Shown: piece after piece, positions 18,038 to 27,232 of the stretch
How the letters are laid out: every line of letters starts with the position of its first letter
How positions within the stretch are numbered: position 1 is the first letter of the stretch
NCBI RefSeq assembly: GCF_002000085.1
Contig: NZ_MUZU01000002.1
Span: 62,001-126,000, forward strand
Length of the DNA: 64,000 nt
Direction: 5' to 3'
From: Pseudocolwellia agarivorans
GTDB taxonomy: Bacteria; Pseudomonadota; Gammaproteobacteria; Enterobacterales; Alteromonadaceae
Made by a program: the position numbers and the translations under genes
The notes under the pieces: generated by a model
Seen by the model: the letters and a program-made list of their open reading frames with translations, nothing else
Databases searched by the model: none
Told to the model about the DNA's origin: nothing

Positions 18038-18235
18038 TCTACCATTGAAGAAATAACGGGTCAACTAGTTAAAAAATATAAGTGCTACAAATAATCTCAC
18101 AACTGTAAACACACAACACAAAAGAAAAATAACAAATTGAATTAAAAGGAATAAAATACTTATACTCGTTATTTATCAATAACAAAATGCTAGATGATTT
18201 AGTTATTAAAAGTAAAAATAATATTAAATTTTAGA

Positions 18236-18269
18236 TAAAAAAAACCCTTAATAAACACTATTAAGGGTT
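18236..18269 (-). terminator. Terminator of the AHG catabolic operon
   Basis: AACCCTTAATA pairs with TATTAAGGGTT (5-nt loop), with eight A's on the left giving a strong minus-strand U-tract. It lies about 50 bases after the aldehyde dehydrogenase stop. Confidence 0.88.
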
Positions 18270-18321
18270 AATTTTCACACAGGGGGGAGTTATGTAAAAA
18301 TATAAAAATGTAATAACTTAA

Positions 18322-19785
18322 CTATTTTTCTACCATATATACCGTTTTCTTTTCTAGATATTGCTCAAGACCAAACTTACCGTCTTCGCCACCAAAACCA
18401 CTTTGTTTCCAACCATTGTGGAAACCTTGATGTTGTTCACCCATTCCACGGTTAACGTACACTTCACCCACTTCTAATTCATTAATTGCTTTGTTAATGT
18501 CGAAGAAATTTTTCGTATAAATGTAAGCACTTAAACCGTAAATACTGTCGTTACAAAACTCAATTGCTTGATCCATATCTTTTACTTTAATAATAGGTAA
18601 AACAGGACCAAAGGTTTCTTCATGAACAGCAATATTATCTTGAGCAACGTCAACTAAAAGCGTCGGTTCATACCAACAACCGCCTTCATAACCAGTAACC
18701 GTAGCCGTTTTACCACCCGTAGCGACAGTTGCGCCCTGCTTAATACTTTCTTGTACAATGTGATCAATGTTTTCAATTTCACGTTGGTTACACTTAGGAC
18801 CCATTTGTGTTTCAGGGTTCATCGGATCACCAACTCTTAACGCTTTAACAGCCGGTAAGAATTTATCCATGAATTTTTCATAAACACTTTCTTGAACATA
18901 TAAACGTTCAACACAGGTACATACTTGACCACAATTAGCAAAGCGTCCCCAAAGAGCCCCTTCAACCGCTGCGTCTAAATCAGCATCTTCCATTACAACC
19001 ATAGGCGCTTTACCACCTAGCTCTAACATAACTGGAGTCATGTATTCAGCTGATGTTTTGTAAATTTGCTTACCTGCGGCTGTAGATCCTGTCATGGTGA
19101 TCATTTTAGTAAGTGGGCTTTCACACAATGCTTGGCCAACAACTGAACCTGAACCATTAATCACGTTAAGTACGCCAGCAGGGATACCCGCTTCGTTAGC
19201 AATACGACCTAATTCAGTTGTTGCTAAAGGCGTTTCTTGAGTTGGTTTTAATACAATAGTATTACCTGTTATTAACGCAGGACCAATTTTACGACCAGCC
19301 AAGGCTAACGGGAAATTCCACGCAGTAATACCTACTACAACACCACGTGGTACTTTGTGAATGTAAATTTTTTCATCTTCGTTATCTGAAGGAAGAATAT
19401 CACCTTCAATGGTTAACGCATGATCACAAGCGTAATCAATAAAAGTAGCAGTAACGTCTACTTCCATTTGCGCAACAGATAATAATTTACCTTGTTCAGC
19501 CACTAGCATAGGCGCAAGAATGTCTTTGTTTTCACGAATTTTATTCGCAAAGTTACGAAGAATACTTTGACGTGTGCGTGCTGTTAATTTAGCCCATTTT
19601 TTTTGAGCGGCATCAGCAACTTCTAGTGCATGTTGTGCATCTTCTGCGCAACCTTTTGGAATAACACCAATAACTTCCCCAGTAGACGGACTTAAAATAT
19701 CAATTTTTCCATCTACTTTTGATGAAATATATTCACCATTAATAAAGTTTACATTGTTTTGAAATTTAAAATTTTGCGTAGCCAT
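18322..19785 (-). CDS. Aldehyde dehydrogenase, likely 3,6-anhydro-L-galactose dehydrogenase
   Basis: NAD(P)-dependent aldehyde dehydrogenase of the AldA/lactaldehyde type, 487 residues from the chosen ATG. The catalytic cysteine is C289 (NCGQVCT), the general base E255 (LELGGK), and the cofactor segment is [10 protein letters not shown] longer frame begins upstream, but the ATG at 19785 has a strong GGGGAGA Shine-Dalgarno lying inside the last codons of the preceding gene, which indicates translational coupling. It is the last gene of an operon with an enolase-superfamily enzyme, a Zn-dehydrogenase and an SDR. That combination matches the known agar pathway, in which AHG is oxidised to 3,6-anhydro-L-galactonate. 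The assignment is by context. Confidence 0.88.
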   Translation of the reverse strand: MATQNFKFQNNVNFINGEYISSKVDGKIDILSPSTGEVIGVIPKGCAEDAQHALEVADAAQKKWAKLTARTRQSILRNFANKIRENKDILAPMLVAEQGKLLSVAQMEVDVTATFIDYACDHALTIEGDILPSDNEDEKIYIHKVPRGVVVGITAWNFPLALAGRKIGPALITGNTIVLKPTQETPLATTELGRIANEAGIPAGVLNVINGSGSVVGQALCESPLTKMITMTGSTAAGKQIYKTSAEYMTPVMLELGGKAPMVVMEDADLDAAVEGALWGRFANCGQVCTCVERLYVQESVYEKFMDKFLPAVKALRVGDPMNPETQMGPKCNQREIENIDHIVQESIKQGATVATGGKTATVTGYEGGCWYEPTLLVDVAQDNIAVHEETFGPVLPIIKVKDMDQAIEFCNDSIYGLSAYIYTKNFFDINKAINELEVGEVYVNRGMGEQHQGFHNGWKQSGFGGEDGKFGLEQYLEKKTVYMVEK

Positions 19786-19789
19786 GGAA

Positions 19790-20563
19790 TTATCTCCCCA
19801 TCCAGCCGCCATCTACCAATAAGATAGCACCGTTAACATAACTAGCAGCTTCAGAAGCTAAAAATACTGCTGGTCCTTTAAAGTCTTCAGGGTTACCCCA
19901 ACGACCTTGTGGAATACGGCCTAATATAGCCGCATTACGCTCTGCATCAGCACGAAGTGCTTCCGTGTTATCTGTATCGATATAACCCGGAGCAATAGCA
20001 TTAACGTTTACACCTTTACCAGCCCACTCGTTAGACAAAGCCATAACTAATTGGCCAATTGCACCTTTACTTGCTGCATAACCAGGAACCGTAATACCGC
20101 CTTGAAATGTTAATAAAGAAGCCGTAAAGATGATTTTACCTGAGCCTCGATGAACCATTTCTTTACCGATCTCACGGCTAAGAATAAATTGAGAGTTCAA
20201 GTTAACGTCGATCACTTTATCCCATAAATCATCACCATGTTCAGCAGCAGGCGCGCGTAAAATAGTACCCGCATTGTTCACTAAAATATCAATTTTAGGA
20301 AAGTCAGTTTTTACTTCTTTGATAAAAGCATATAAAGAATCACGGTCAGAAAAGTCACATTGGTAACCTTTAAAGTTTTTACCCAGTGCTTTTACTTCTT
20401 TTTCAACGTCAGAACCTTCAAGCTCTAACGATGCTGAAACACCAATAATGTCAGCGCCAGCTTCAGCCAAACCTAATGCGATACCTTTACCAATACCACG
20501 TTTACAGCCAGTAACTAAGGCTACTTTGCCTTCTAAACTAAATTTTTCAAACATGTTATTCAT
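19790..20563 (-). CDS. SDR oxidoreductase, likely 2,5-diketo-3-deoxy-galactonate reductase (KduD-like)
   Basis: 257-residue classical short-chain dehydrogenase. The cofactor motif [10 protein letters not shown] is at about residues 18-27, NNAGT at about 92, and the catalytic Ser/Tyr/Lys are in FTASLLTF and YAASKGAI. The sequence resembles KduD/2-deoxy-D-gluconate 3-dehydrogenase. In the anhydro-galactose pathway a reductase of this type turns 2,5-diketo-3-deoxy-L-galactonate into 2-keto-3-deoxy-D-gluconate, after the Zn-dehydrogenase has oxidised C5. AAGG precedes the first ATG. The gene lies 27 bases after the Zn-dehydrogenase and 4 bases before the aldehyde dehydrogenase. The precise substrate is inferred. 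Confidence 0.87.
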   Translation of the reverse strand: MNNMFEKFSLEGKVALVTGCKRGIGKGIALGLAEAGADIIGVSASLELEGSDVEKEVKALGKNFKGYQCDFSDRDSLYAFIKEVKTDFPKIDILVNNAGTILRAPAAEHGDDLWDKVIDVNLNSQFILSREIGKEMVHRGSGKIIFTASLLTFQGGITVPGYAASKGAIGQLVMALSNEWAGKGVNVNAIAPGYIDTDNTEALRADAERNAAILGRIPQGRWGNPEDFKGPAVFLASEAASYVNGAILLVDGGWMGR

Positions 20564-20590
20564 TTTTAAAACCTTGTCTCTAATATCAAA

Positions 20591-21613
20591 CTATTCTGCG
20601 TTACATTCAACAAGCGCTTTCATGCCTTCAGGATTGCCGTCCATGCTAGCGAATGCAGTACCAATTTCAGCTAACGGGCTTACTGAACTAATAAATGGCT
20701 TAAGATCAATTTGACCTGAAGCGATTAATTCAATTGCCCAATCAAAATCTTCTGCTTCGTATACACGAGCACCAAGTAACTCAAGCTCTTTCCAGAAAAA
20801 TTGGAATAAATCAATTTCAGGTTTAGTGCTATGAATAGCAACCATAACAATACGTCCGCGACGTCCTGCTATTTGAGTCATAGCATCAATTGCGGGTTTA
20901 ACACCTGATACTTCAAATACTACATCAGCACCTTTAGTTGCAGTCCACTCGTCAACATAAGCGGCTAGGTCTTGCTCGATAGGGTTAACTGATTTAACGC
21001 CTAACTCGTCAGCAAATGCACGACGACTTTCATTAGGTTCAGACACTAATACTTCTGCACCAACACTTTTCGCAACCGCAGCAACTAATTGACCAATGGG
21101 TCCGCCACCTAATACAACAACTTTTTCGCCAGCAACTAAACGTGAACGACGTACGTCATGACAAGCTACTGATAAAGGCTCAACTAACGCGCCTTGTTTT
21201 AGATCAACACCAGCAGGCAACTTATGTAATGTACGCGCTTTAACTGTCCAGCTTGATTGGAAAGCGCCTGGGGTATCTATACCCATAAATTTAAGATTTT
21301 GACAAATATGTGTGTGTCCGGCATTACAAGTAGGACAATCTCCACACCAATCAAGTGGACGAACAACAACTTTTTCACCTACGGTAAAACCAGTAACACC
21401 TGCACCAATTTCAGCAACAACACCTGAAATTTCGTGACCTATGGTTTGTGGAATAGAAACACGTTGATCCATTACACCGTGATAAATATGCATATCTGTA
21501 CCACAGATACCTACATAACCTACGTTTAAACGTACTTCACCAGCTTGAGGCGCTTGTTCTTCGCCAGCCACTAAATCAAAACCTTTATTACCTATATAAC
21601 GAGCAGCAACCAT
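20591..21613 (-). CDS. Zn-dependent dehydrogenase, likely 2-keto-3-deoxy-L-galactonate 5-dehydrogenase
   Basis: 340-residue medium-chain dehydrogenase of the sorbitol/threonine dehydrogenase group. Catalytic zinc ligands are C in GICGTD and H-E in GHEISG. The structural zinc site uses four cysteines between about residues 92 and 106 (CGDCPTC and HICQN). The Rossmann motif is VVLGGGPIGQLVA. In bacteria using AHG, a dehydrogenase of this type oxidises 2-keto-3-deoxy-L-galactonate at C5. The gene sits between the cycloisomerase (10 bases upstream) and the SDR reductase, the right context for that step. AAGGG is placed before the ATG. Confidence 0.88.
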   Translation of the reverse strand: MVAARYIGNKGFDLVAGEEQAPQAGEVRLNVGYVGICGTDMHIYHGVMDQRVSIPQTIGHEISGVVAEIGAGVTGFTVGEKVVVRPLDWCGDCPTCNAGHTHICQNLKFMGIDTPGAFQSSWTVKARTLHKLPAGVDLKQGALVEPLSVACHDVRRSRLVAGEKVVVLGGGPIGQLVAAVAKSVGAEVLVSEPNESRRAFADELGVKSVNPIEQDLAAYVDEWTATKGADVVFEVSGVKPAIDAMTQIAGRRGRIVMVAIHSTKPEIDLFQFFWKELELLGARVYEAEDFDWAIELIASGQIDLKPFISSVSPLAEIGTAFASMDGNPEGMKALVECNAE

Positions 21614-21623
21614 TTTTTTACCC

Positions 21624-22736
21624 TTAAGAATGTTTAATTAAATATTGACCAAGTAAGGCGTCGTCGAATACAACCCCTGTTCCTGCTACATCAGGAGCAA
21701 TAGCTCTTCCATTTTCATCTAATTGCAGAGGATGCTTTGTGTATTGATCGATTGGAAATGAATGTACTTCTAAATAACCAGAATGAGCTTGAGAAGCTAA
21801 CAAAGACACGTGTAATTCATGCATACCATGGCTACAAAGCGGTAAGTTATTTTCCTCAGCCATTTTGGCAACTCTCAAAAATCCGGTAATACCACCAATG
21901 TTTGAAGCATCTGGCTGTAAAAAACTCAACTTAGCTTGTGCTATGGCATAACCAAATTCATGGGTTGTGTGTAGGTTTTCACCCATAGCCAGTGGAATAT
22001 TGATATTGTCTGCAATTTTTGCAAAACCTAAGTAATCGTCAGGTATTGTAGGTTCTTCAAACCAAGATATATCGTATTGTTCAATAGCTTTACCAAAAAC
22101 AATCGCTTGCTCTACCGTTAACGAATAATTTGCATCCACCATAAATACAACATCAGAACCAATAAGCTCTCTAACAGCTGCAACACGCTCAACATCTTCA
22201 AGGTAATTTTCTTTACCTACTTTGATTTTCACGGCTTTGAAACCTTTGTTAAGGTAACCTTGAATGTTACTTAGTAGCTTGTCTTGTGAAAAATTCAAAT
22301 CAATACCACCCGCATAACAAGCTGCGGTATTATTTGCGCCACCCGCAACTTGCCAAAGCGGTTTATCTAAACGCTTACAGTGCACATCCCATAACGCAAT
22401 ATCGACAGCAGACATAGCAAAACTCACTAAACCGCCACGCCCTACATAATGTAGGTGCCATTCCATTTCATCCCATATTTTTTCAATTTGAGAAGCGTCT
22501 TGATCCAACAACAAAGGTTTTAATTCATCCTTTAAAAGAGAATAAATAGCCCGACCACCTTTACCTCCCGTATAGGTGTAGCCAACGCCCTCTAACCCAT
22601 CTTCACAAATAACTCTTAAAAGGATTAACTCGAAATGCGTATGATCACCATGTTTAGCGTCAGATAAAACTTCCGCTAAAGGTACTTGATAATATTCAAC
22701 TTTTACGGAACTAATTTTATTCACATTTAAATCCAT
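21624..22736 (-). CDS. Enolase-superfamily enzyme, likely 3,6-anhydro-L-galactonate cycloisomerase
   Basis: 370-residue mandelate-racemase-type enolase-superfamily enzyme. The KxK motif is in AVKIKVG. Metal ligands are in VDANYS, WFEEPT and GENLHT, and the His-Asp dyad is in LQPDAS and CSHGMHE. It probably opens the anhydro ring of 3,6-anhydro-L-galactonate to give 2-keto-3-deoxy-L-galactonate, the committing step of AHG use. The frame could begin at a GTG 15 bases further upstream, but the ATG at 22736 has AGG at a good distance and is preferred. An operator lies 31 bases upstream. First gene of the four-gene operon. Confidence 0.9.
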   Translation of the reverse strand: MDLNVNKISSVKVEYYQVPLAEVLSDAKHGDHTHFELILLRVICEDGLEGVGYTYTGGKGGRAIYSLLKDELKPLLLDQDASQIEKIWDEMEWHLHYVGRGGLVSFAMSAVDIALWDVHCKRLDKPLWQVAGGANNTAACYAGGIDLNFSQDKLLSNIQGYLNKGFKAVKIKVGKENYLEDVERVAAVRELIGSDVVFMVDANYSLTVEQAIVFGKAIEQYDISWFEEPTIPDDYLGFAKIADNINIPLAMGENLHTTHEFGYAIAQAKLSFLQPDASNIGGITGFLRVAKMAEENNLPLCSHGMHELHVSLLASQAHSGYLEVHSFPIDQYTKHPLQLDENGRAIAPDVAGTGVVFDDALLGQYLIKHS

Positions 22737-22766
22737 AGTTCTACCTAACACTACAAAAACAGTTTA

Positions 22767-22776
22767 TTGTTAACAA
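22767..22776. promoter_or_regulatory. Operator motif TTGTTAACAA, site 6
   Basis: Perfect operator 31 bases upstream of the cycloisomerase start, in control of the AHG operon. Confidence 0.7.
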
Positions 22777-23019
22777 TTTACACCTTGGTAAGGGTTTTGT
22801 AAAGAAAATAAATTAAACCCTCTAGCCATGGTAACTTATATATAGAAATGAAACTTTATATATAAACCAACACAACATCAAACAAATATAAAAAATCAAA
22901 TAAAAACAGTTGGTTAAATTAAACGTATTATGAATATATTGATATGGATAGAAGGGATTTATATAAAAATATAAATTTTATTAAAAACACGAGTTTCTTT
23001 TATAATTGTTTTTTTCTTT

Positions 23020-23073
23020 ACACCCGTAACCAATTAAGTACTGACATTCAGTATCTTGATTGGTTACGGGTGT
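23020..23073. repeat. 54-bp imperfect palindrome
   Basis: ACACCCGTAACCAAT at the left pairs perfectly with ATTGGTTACGGGTGT at the right. The stem continues inward through one T/G pair, AAG/CTT, a one-base bulge and TACTGA/TCAGTA to a 3-nt loop. It lies in the gap of about 350 bases between the AHG operon and the PhyH gene, 25 bases past the PhyH stop. No U-tract follows on either strand, so a classical terminator is unlikely. A mobile palindromic unit or an RNA-stability structure is possible. Confidence 0.6.
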
Positions 23074-23097
23074 AGACAGATCAACAAAAATTAGAGC

Positions 23098-23859
23098 TTA
23101 TTCTTTCCAATTAATAATAGCGTCGTCTTCAACTCTATTAAGGGGATAATAAATAGCTTCGTTTTCTTTAAAAGATTGATTACTTAACGCATTGTAAGCA
23201 CAAATCATTGACCATCTTGGATCAGACGATTTATTTTGGTTCGACTTATGTAATAGATTTGCATGAAAAAATAATACATCGCCAGGCTCAAGTTCAACAT
23301 CAATCAACTCATGATGCTTAAGTGCTTCTTCAACAAACTCAAGCTCGGCCCCTTTTTGATCACCCGTTTTAGTATGATTAAGACGGCCAATATGATGCGA
23401 GCCTTTTAACACTTGCAAGCAACCGTTCTCAATAGTTGCCTTATTAATGGCTATCATGCAGCTAATTTGTTTAGGGTATAAATAATAGTTATCGTTATGC
23501 CAATAACCAAAATCTTGATGCCATTCCCATGCACCGCCAACAAATGGTTCTTTCATCATTATTTTTGTACTGGTGTGATACGCCTCTTCATTCAAAATAG
23601 CTTCTACAGAATCAACTAAGCGTTTACCACGTGAAAACATACTATAAAGCCCGTCATCAAGCTCTTGCCAAATACAAACTTTACTTACGGTACCTGAACT
23701 ATCTTTTTTATCCCATGCTCTTTCATATAAAGAATCGTCATTAAATGCTTTATTTTGAATAAGAGATATTTCGTCATTGCTGTAATAGTTTTTAGCAATG
23801 ACATAACCATTTTCATGAAATTCGTTTATTTGATCTGTTGTTAATGCAATTGTAGACAT
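23098..23859 (-). CDS. PhyH-family Fe(II)/2-oxoglutarate dioxygenase
   Basis: 253-residue phytanoyl-CoA dioxygenase-family protein. The iron ligands appear as HxD in WEWHQDFG (about residue 115) and a distal H in FFHANLLHKSN (about residue 200), with a downstream arginine (DPRWSM) for 2-oxoglutarate. It is not a lipid enzyme by context: it lies between the AHG operon and an SMP-30 gene and has an operator upstream. Hydroxylation or oxidative demethylation of a methylated galactose is a reasonable guess. AAGGGG precedes the ATG. The terminal region contains no signal peptide, so it is cytoplasmic. Confidence 0.83.
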   Translation of the reverse strand: MSTIALTTDQINEFHENGYVIAKNYYSNDEISLIQNKAFNDDSLYERAWDKKDSSGTVSKVCIWQELDDGLYSMFSRGKRLVDSVEAILNEEAYHTSTKIMMKEPFVGGAWEWHQDFGYWHNDNYYLYPKQISCMIAINKATIENGCLQVLKGSHHIGRLNHTKTGDQKGAELEFVEEALKHHELIDVELEPGDVLFFHANLLHKSNQNKSSDPRWSMICAYNALSNQSFKENEAIYYPLNRVEDDAIINWKE

Positions 23860-23924
23860 AACCGGCCCCTTTATTTATATAAAAATAATAAATTCATATA
23901 GGAATAATAATAGCAAAATATAAA

Positions 23925-23934
23925 TTGTCAACAA
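23925..23934. promoter_or_regulatory. Operator motif TTGTCAACAA, site 7
   Basis: Operator copy 66 bases upstream of the PhyH gene. The remaining sequence to 24222 is AT-rich with no other recognised feature. Confidence 0.6.
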
Positions 23935-24222
23935 AATACATTATCAATACTTATATAAAAGCAAATAATTAAAACGATTAAATCATATTAAAATTTATAT
24001 ATTTTCAGTACTTAGTTAATATAAACTCGAGATAACATATATTTTTAGAATAAAAATAGCGTAATCAGAATGGCGTTTTATTGTATTATTTATAAAATTT
24101 AACTGTATATTTTATTGTCACTACTATAAGTTTTGCGTAAATAACACCTAAACAACAAAATACATTAAACATTTTAAGTGCAAGCTTATCTTGCAAAACC
24201 ACCAAAAAACAAAGGTATTACC

Positions 24223-25254
24223 ATGTATAAATTAACGTTTTCGTTAATAATATTAGCGCTCACTTCATGCACCGTTTCAAACACAGCCAACAGTAATAAT
24301 GCCCATTCAGTACCCCATAAAATTAAACCATCAATTGAAATAATATCGCCAGAAGCTCGTCTTATTTTAGATAACGATGCCGCAATTAAAACCTTATCAT
24401 CTGACTTTACATGGACTGAAGGCCCGATCTGGTTAGCCAAAGAAGGCTACTTAATTTTTTCAGATATCCCTAATAACAAAATCATGAAATATCACCCTGC
24501 CCAAGGTGTTAGTGTTTACTTAGAAAATTCTGGCGCAACAGGACTACACCAAGGTGACTACGTACAAGGTTCAAATGGGTTGTTGCTTGACCAACAAGGT
24601 AATTTAATATTATTACAACAAGGTGATAGACGAGTAGCAGTAATGAATACACCTACATCGTCACCTAGTAATAACTTTAAAACACTGGCGGGTTACTTTA
24701 ATGGCAAACGCCTTAATAGCCCTAATGATGCCGTATTACATTCTGACGGCAGTTTGTTTTTTACCGATCCACCTTATGGCTTAAAAAACAAAATGGACGA
24801 CAAACGAAAAGAGCTTACCTTTCAAGGGATATATCGTTTAGCACCTGACGGTAACTTGCAACTGCTTGACGACAAAATTAGCCTTCCTAATGGCATAGCT
24901 ATATCAGTAGATGAAAAAACCTTATACGTAGCCGTTTCTGATGAATCATTTCCCCATTGGTTAGCTTACGACTTATCTTCAGACGGTAAAGTAAGTAACA
25001 AACGAGTATGGGTAGATGCGAGTGAATTTATAGGGGTTGCCGGAGAACAAGGAATGCCCGATGGTATGGCCGTTCATTCAAGCGGACTTATTTTTGCTAC
25101 AGGCCCCGGTGGAGTATGGTTAATTACGCCTAAAGGGAAAATATTAGCCAAAATTAAAACAGGTAAACTTACGGCTAATTGCACCTTGTCTACTGACGAA
25201 AAAACACTTTATTTAACGGCTCATAACACCTTAATGAGTGTTGACCTTAAATAA
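24223..25254 (+). CDS. SMP-30/gluconolactonase-family lipoprotein
   Basis: 343-residue propeller protein of the SMP-30/gluconolactonase/LRE family, exported as a lipoprotein. The signal ends in LTSC near residue 16. The metal-binding and catalytic residues of the family are visible: E in TEGPIW, N in LNSPNDAV, N in LPNGIAIS and D in MPDGMAV. A longer frame exists upstream, but the ATG at 24223 has AAAGG at seven bases and places the signal peptide at the N-terminus. The likely role is hydrolysis of a sugar lactone in the periplasm, perhaps an aldonolactone made from an agar sugar. It is followed by an IclR regulator on the same strand. Confidence 0.85.
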   Translation: MYKLTFSLIILALTSCTVSNTANSNNAHSVPHKIKPSIEIISPEARLILDNDAAIKTLSSDFTWTEGPIWLAKEGYLIFSDIPNNKIMKYHPAQGVSVYLENSGATGLHQGDYVQGSNGLLLDQQGNLILLQQGDRRVAVMNTPTSSPSNNFKTLAGYFNGKRLNSPNDAVLHSDGSLFFTDPPYGLKNKMDDKRKELTFQGIYRLAPDGNLQLLDDKISLPNGIAISVDEKTLYVAVSDESFPHWLAYDLSSDGKVSNKRVWVDASEFIGVAGEQGMPDGMAVHSSGLIFATGPGGVWLITPKGKILAKIKTGKLTANCTLSTDEKTLYLTAHNTLMSVDLK

Positions 25255-25441
25255 CTCTCTTTAAAACTTAACAACAAAAACAATACTAACTACATGGACG
25301 TAGCAAGCTTGATGTAATGCAAACGATGTAAAAACAAATATATTTCAACTTGCTACAAGCCATGATTTAATAGGCTTAATCAAGAGCTAACGTTAAGTTT
25401 ATACCTTATCAAATAATTAATGATCAACCCATAGAGAAAAC

Positions 25442-26212
25442 ATGAGCGAAGAAAAAAGTAATAAATATGCCGTACCCGCACTTGATAAAGGTATGGATGT
25501 TTTGGAGTTTTTAGCATCAAAAGCGATGCCATTTTCACAAACAGAAATAGCTCACGGCATTAACCGTTCTGCCAATGAAATTTACCGTGTTTTAATTGGT
25601 TTAGAAAACCGAGGCTACTTAATTAGAGATGAAATATCAGGTAAATATAGCGTATCGCTAAAGCTATATAGCTTATCAAGAAAAATATCGCCTATTGATC
25701 AATTACGTGAAACCGCTATTCCTATTATGGAAGATTTTTCAGCCCATTCAGGCCATGCGGCTCATTTGAGTATTTTGTATCAGAGTAAAGTCATGGTTGT
25801 TATTCATTCTCGCAGTCATGCCCCTGTATCGCTTTCTATTGCCGAAGGTACGTTATTTAATACCGTTGATACCACCTCAGGTCGGGTATTATTAGCAAAC
25901 AGCAATGAAGCCGTAAAAAGTTTAATTTATGAACGTGATAACACCTATCAAAAAATGAGTAGCCTTGAGAAAGAACAGCTTGAGCAAGAACTACAAAACA
26001 TTTTAGTTAACGGGCATTGTTTCAGAAAAAGTTTACTTACTGACGGCGTAAGTGATTGCGCTGCGATTATTGGTCAGCCAGAAGGCGCAGTAATCGCTGT
26101 ATTAGCCGTTTCTACCTTTACCTCATCTTTGGGTAACGATGAAAGCATTGAACAATTAATTCAAAACGTTAAAAAAACAGCAAATAAAATAAGCGCTCGC
26201 GTAGGATGCTAA
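25442..26212 (+). CDS. IclR-family transcriptional regulator
   Basis: 256-residue IclR regulator. The N-terminal winged helix runs from about residue 10 to 70 (ALDKGMDVLEFLA, SQTEIAHGINRSANEIYRVL). The C-terminal GAF-like effector domain contains SGHAAHLSILY and SGRVLLAN. IclR proteins often control sugar-acid catabolism (KdgR is an example), so 2-keto-3-deoxy-gluconate or a related acid is a possible ligand. Its targets are unknown. No copy of the TTGTYAACAA motif lies upstream. It meets the AraC gene tail to tail with one base between them. Confidence 0.9.
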   Translation: MSEEKSNKYAVPALDKGMDVLEFLASKAMPFSQTEIAHGINRSANEIYRVLIGLENRGYLIRDEISGKYSVSLKLYSLSRKISPIDQLRETAIPIMEDFSAHSGHAAHLSILYQSKVMVVIHSRSHAPVSLSIAEGTLFNTVDTTSGRVLLANSNEAVKSLIYERDNTYQKMSSLEKEQLEQELQNILVNGHCFRKSLLTDGVSDCAAIIGQPEGAVIAVLAVSTFTSSLGNDESIEQLIQNVKKTANKISARVGC

Positions 26213-26213
26213 A

Positions 26214-27074
26214 TTAACTACGGCTTTTAACACCTATTCGATACTTATAAGGCGTGGTATTAAAGTGTTTTTTAAACTGAGCAATAAAATGAGACGGGCT
26301 TGAAAAATCAAGCTCGTAACTGATATCAGTTATCGACCTTTCTGTTTGGCTTAACAATCGAGCCGCACTATATAATTTGTGATTTAAACTGTATTCAGAA
26401 TAATTACACCTAAATATTCGCTTAAACATACGTGAAAAATGCGAAGGCGATACAAAGCACATTTCAGCCGCTTCAGTTAAAGAAATATCAACATAAGGAC
26501 TTTGTCTAAATAAGTCGATAACCGGAGACAATTTCTCGTAATTTTGGCTAGATGTTAGCGAAATAGTATTCGGCATTTTTATGGCTTGTGCTTTATCTGA
26601 AATCCATAAAATTAACAGCCTTAGTAATAACAAACTTTTACCATCTAGTGGGTTTTCTAAATAACATTGGTGTAACCATTTAACTTGCATTTGAACAATA
26701 GCAATATCTTCTTTTTTCAACCTAAGTTGTTGGCCTTGCTGTAATAAAAAACTCACTTTTTGCAGTTCAGGCTGGTTAAGCACTTCAGGAATAAACTGAA
26801 TAATATACCAAGACTTTGGTCGCTCGCTTAATTCAAAGTTATGAGTTTCTAATGCGGGTGTATAAACAATGTCGTTATCAAGTAGTTTTGACTCACCTTG
26901 ATTATAGTAATAGTCCCCTTCTATCTGTTCAAAAATAATAAACTCATGCACCTCATGAAAATGCATAAAACATGAATAAGAGTCGTTTTCACCATACTCA
27001 ACTTTATGAATTTCAAACTGATACCCCTCTTTAATACAAAAAGGTTCGCAATATACTTTATTTTTATCCGGCAT
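26214..27074 (-). CDS. AraC-family transcriptional regulator
   Basis: 286-residue AraC/XylS regulator with an N-terminal cupin sugar-binding half (HFHEVHEFIIFEQ near residue 40) and a C-terminal double helix-turn-helix (ISLTEAAEMCFVSPSHFSRMFKRIF and ITDISYELDFSSPSHFIAQFKKHF). The frame starts at a TTG four codons earlier; the ATG at 27074 is chosen, though neither has a good Shine-Dalgarno. It is divergent from the alcohol dehydrogenase/esterase pair at 27.2-29.2 kb and may control that pair in response to a sugar. This is inference from position. Confidence 0.88.
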   Translation of the reverse strand: MPDKNKVYCEPFCIKEGYQFEIHKVEYGENDSYSCFMHFHEVHEFIIFEQIEGDYYYNQGESKLLDNDIVYTPALETHNFELSERPKSWYIIQFIPEVLNQPELQKVSFLLQQGQQLRLKKEDIAIVQMQVKWLHQCYLENPLDGKSLLLLRLLILWISDKAQAIKMPNTISLTSSQNYEKLSPVIDLFRQSPYVDISLTEAAEMCFVSPSHFSRMFKRIFRCNYSEYSLNHKLYSAARLLSQTERSITDISYELDFSSPSHFIAQFKKHFNTTPYKYRIGVKSRS

Positions 27075-27232
27075 AATCAACAACAAATATTCTACACTTA
27101 CGTAATAAATACCACGATAAAAACAAAATAAAAAGCATAATTATGATATTTATTGAAAGTTAATTAACAGTAATAACCATTAAACAATGGTCAAATTACA
27201 CTAAGGTAATTATAAAATGTGATATTTAAAAA

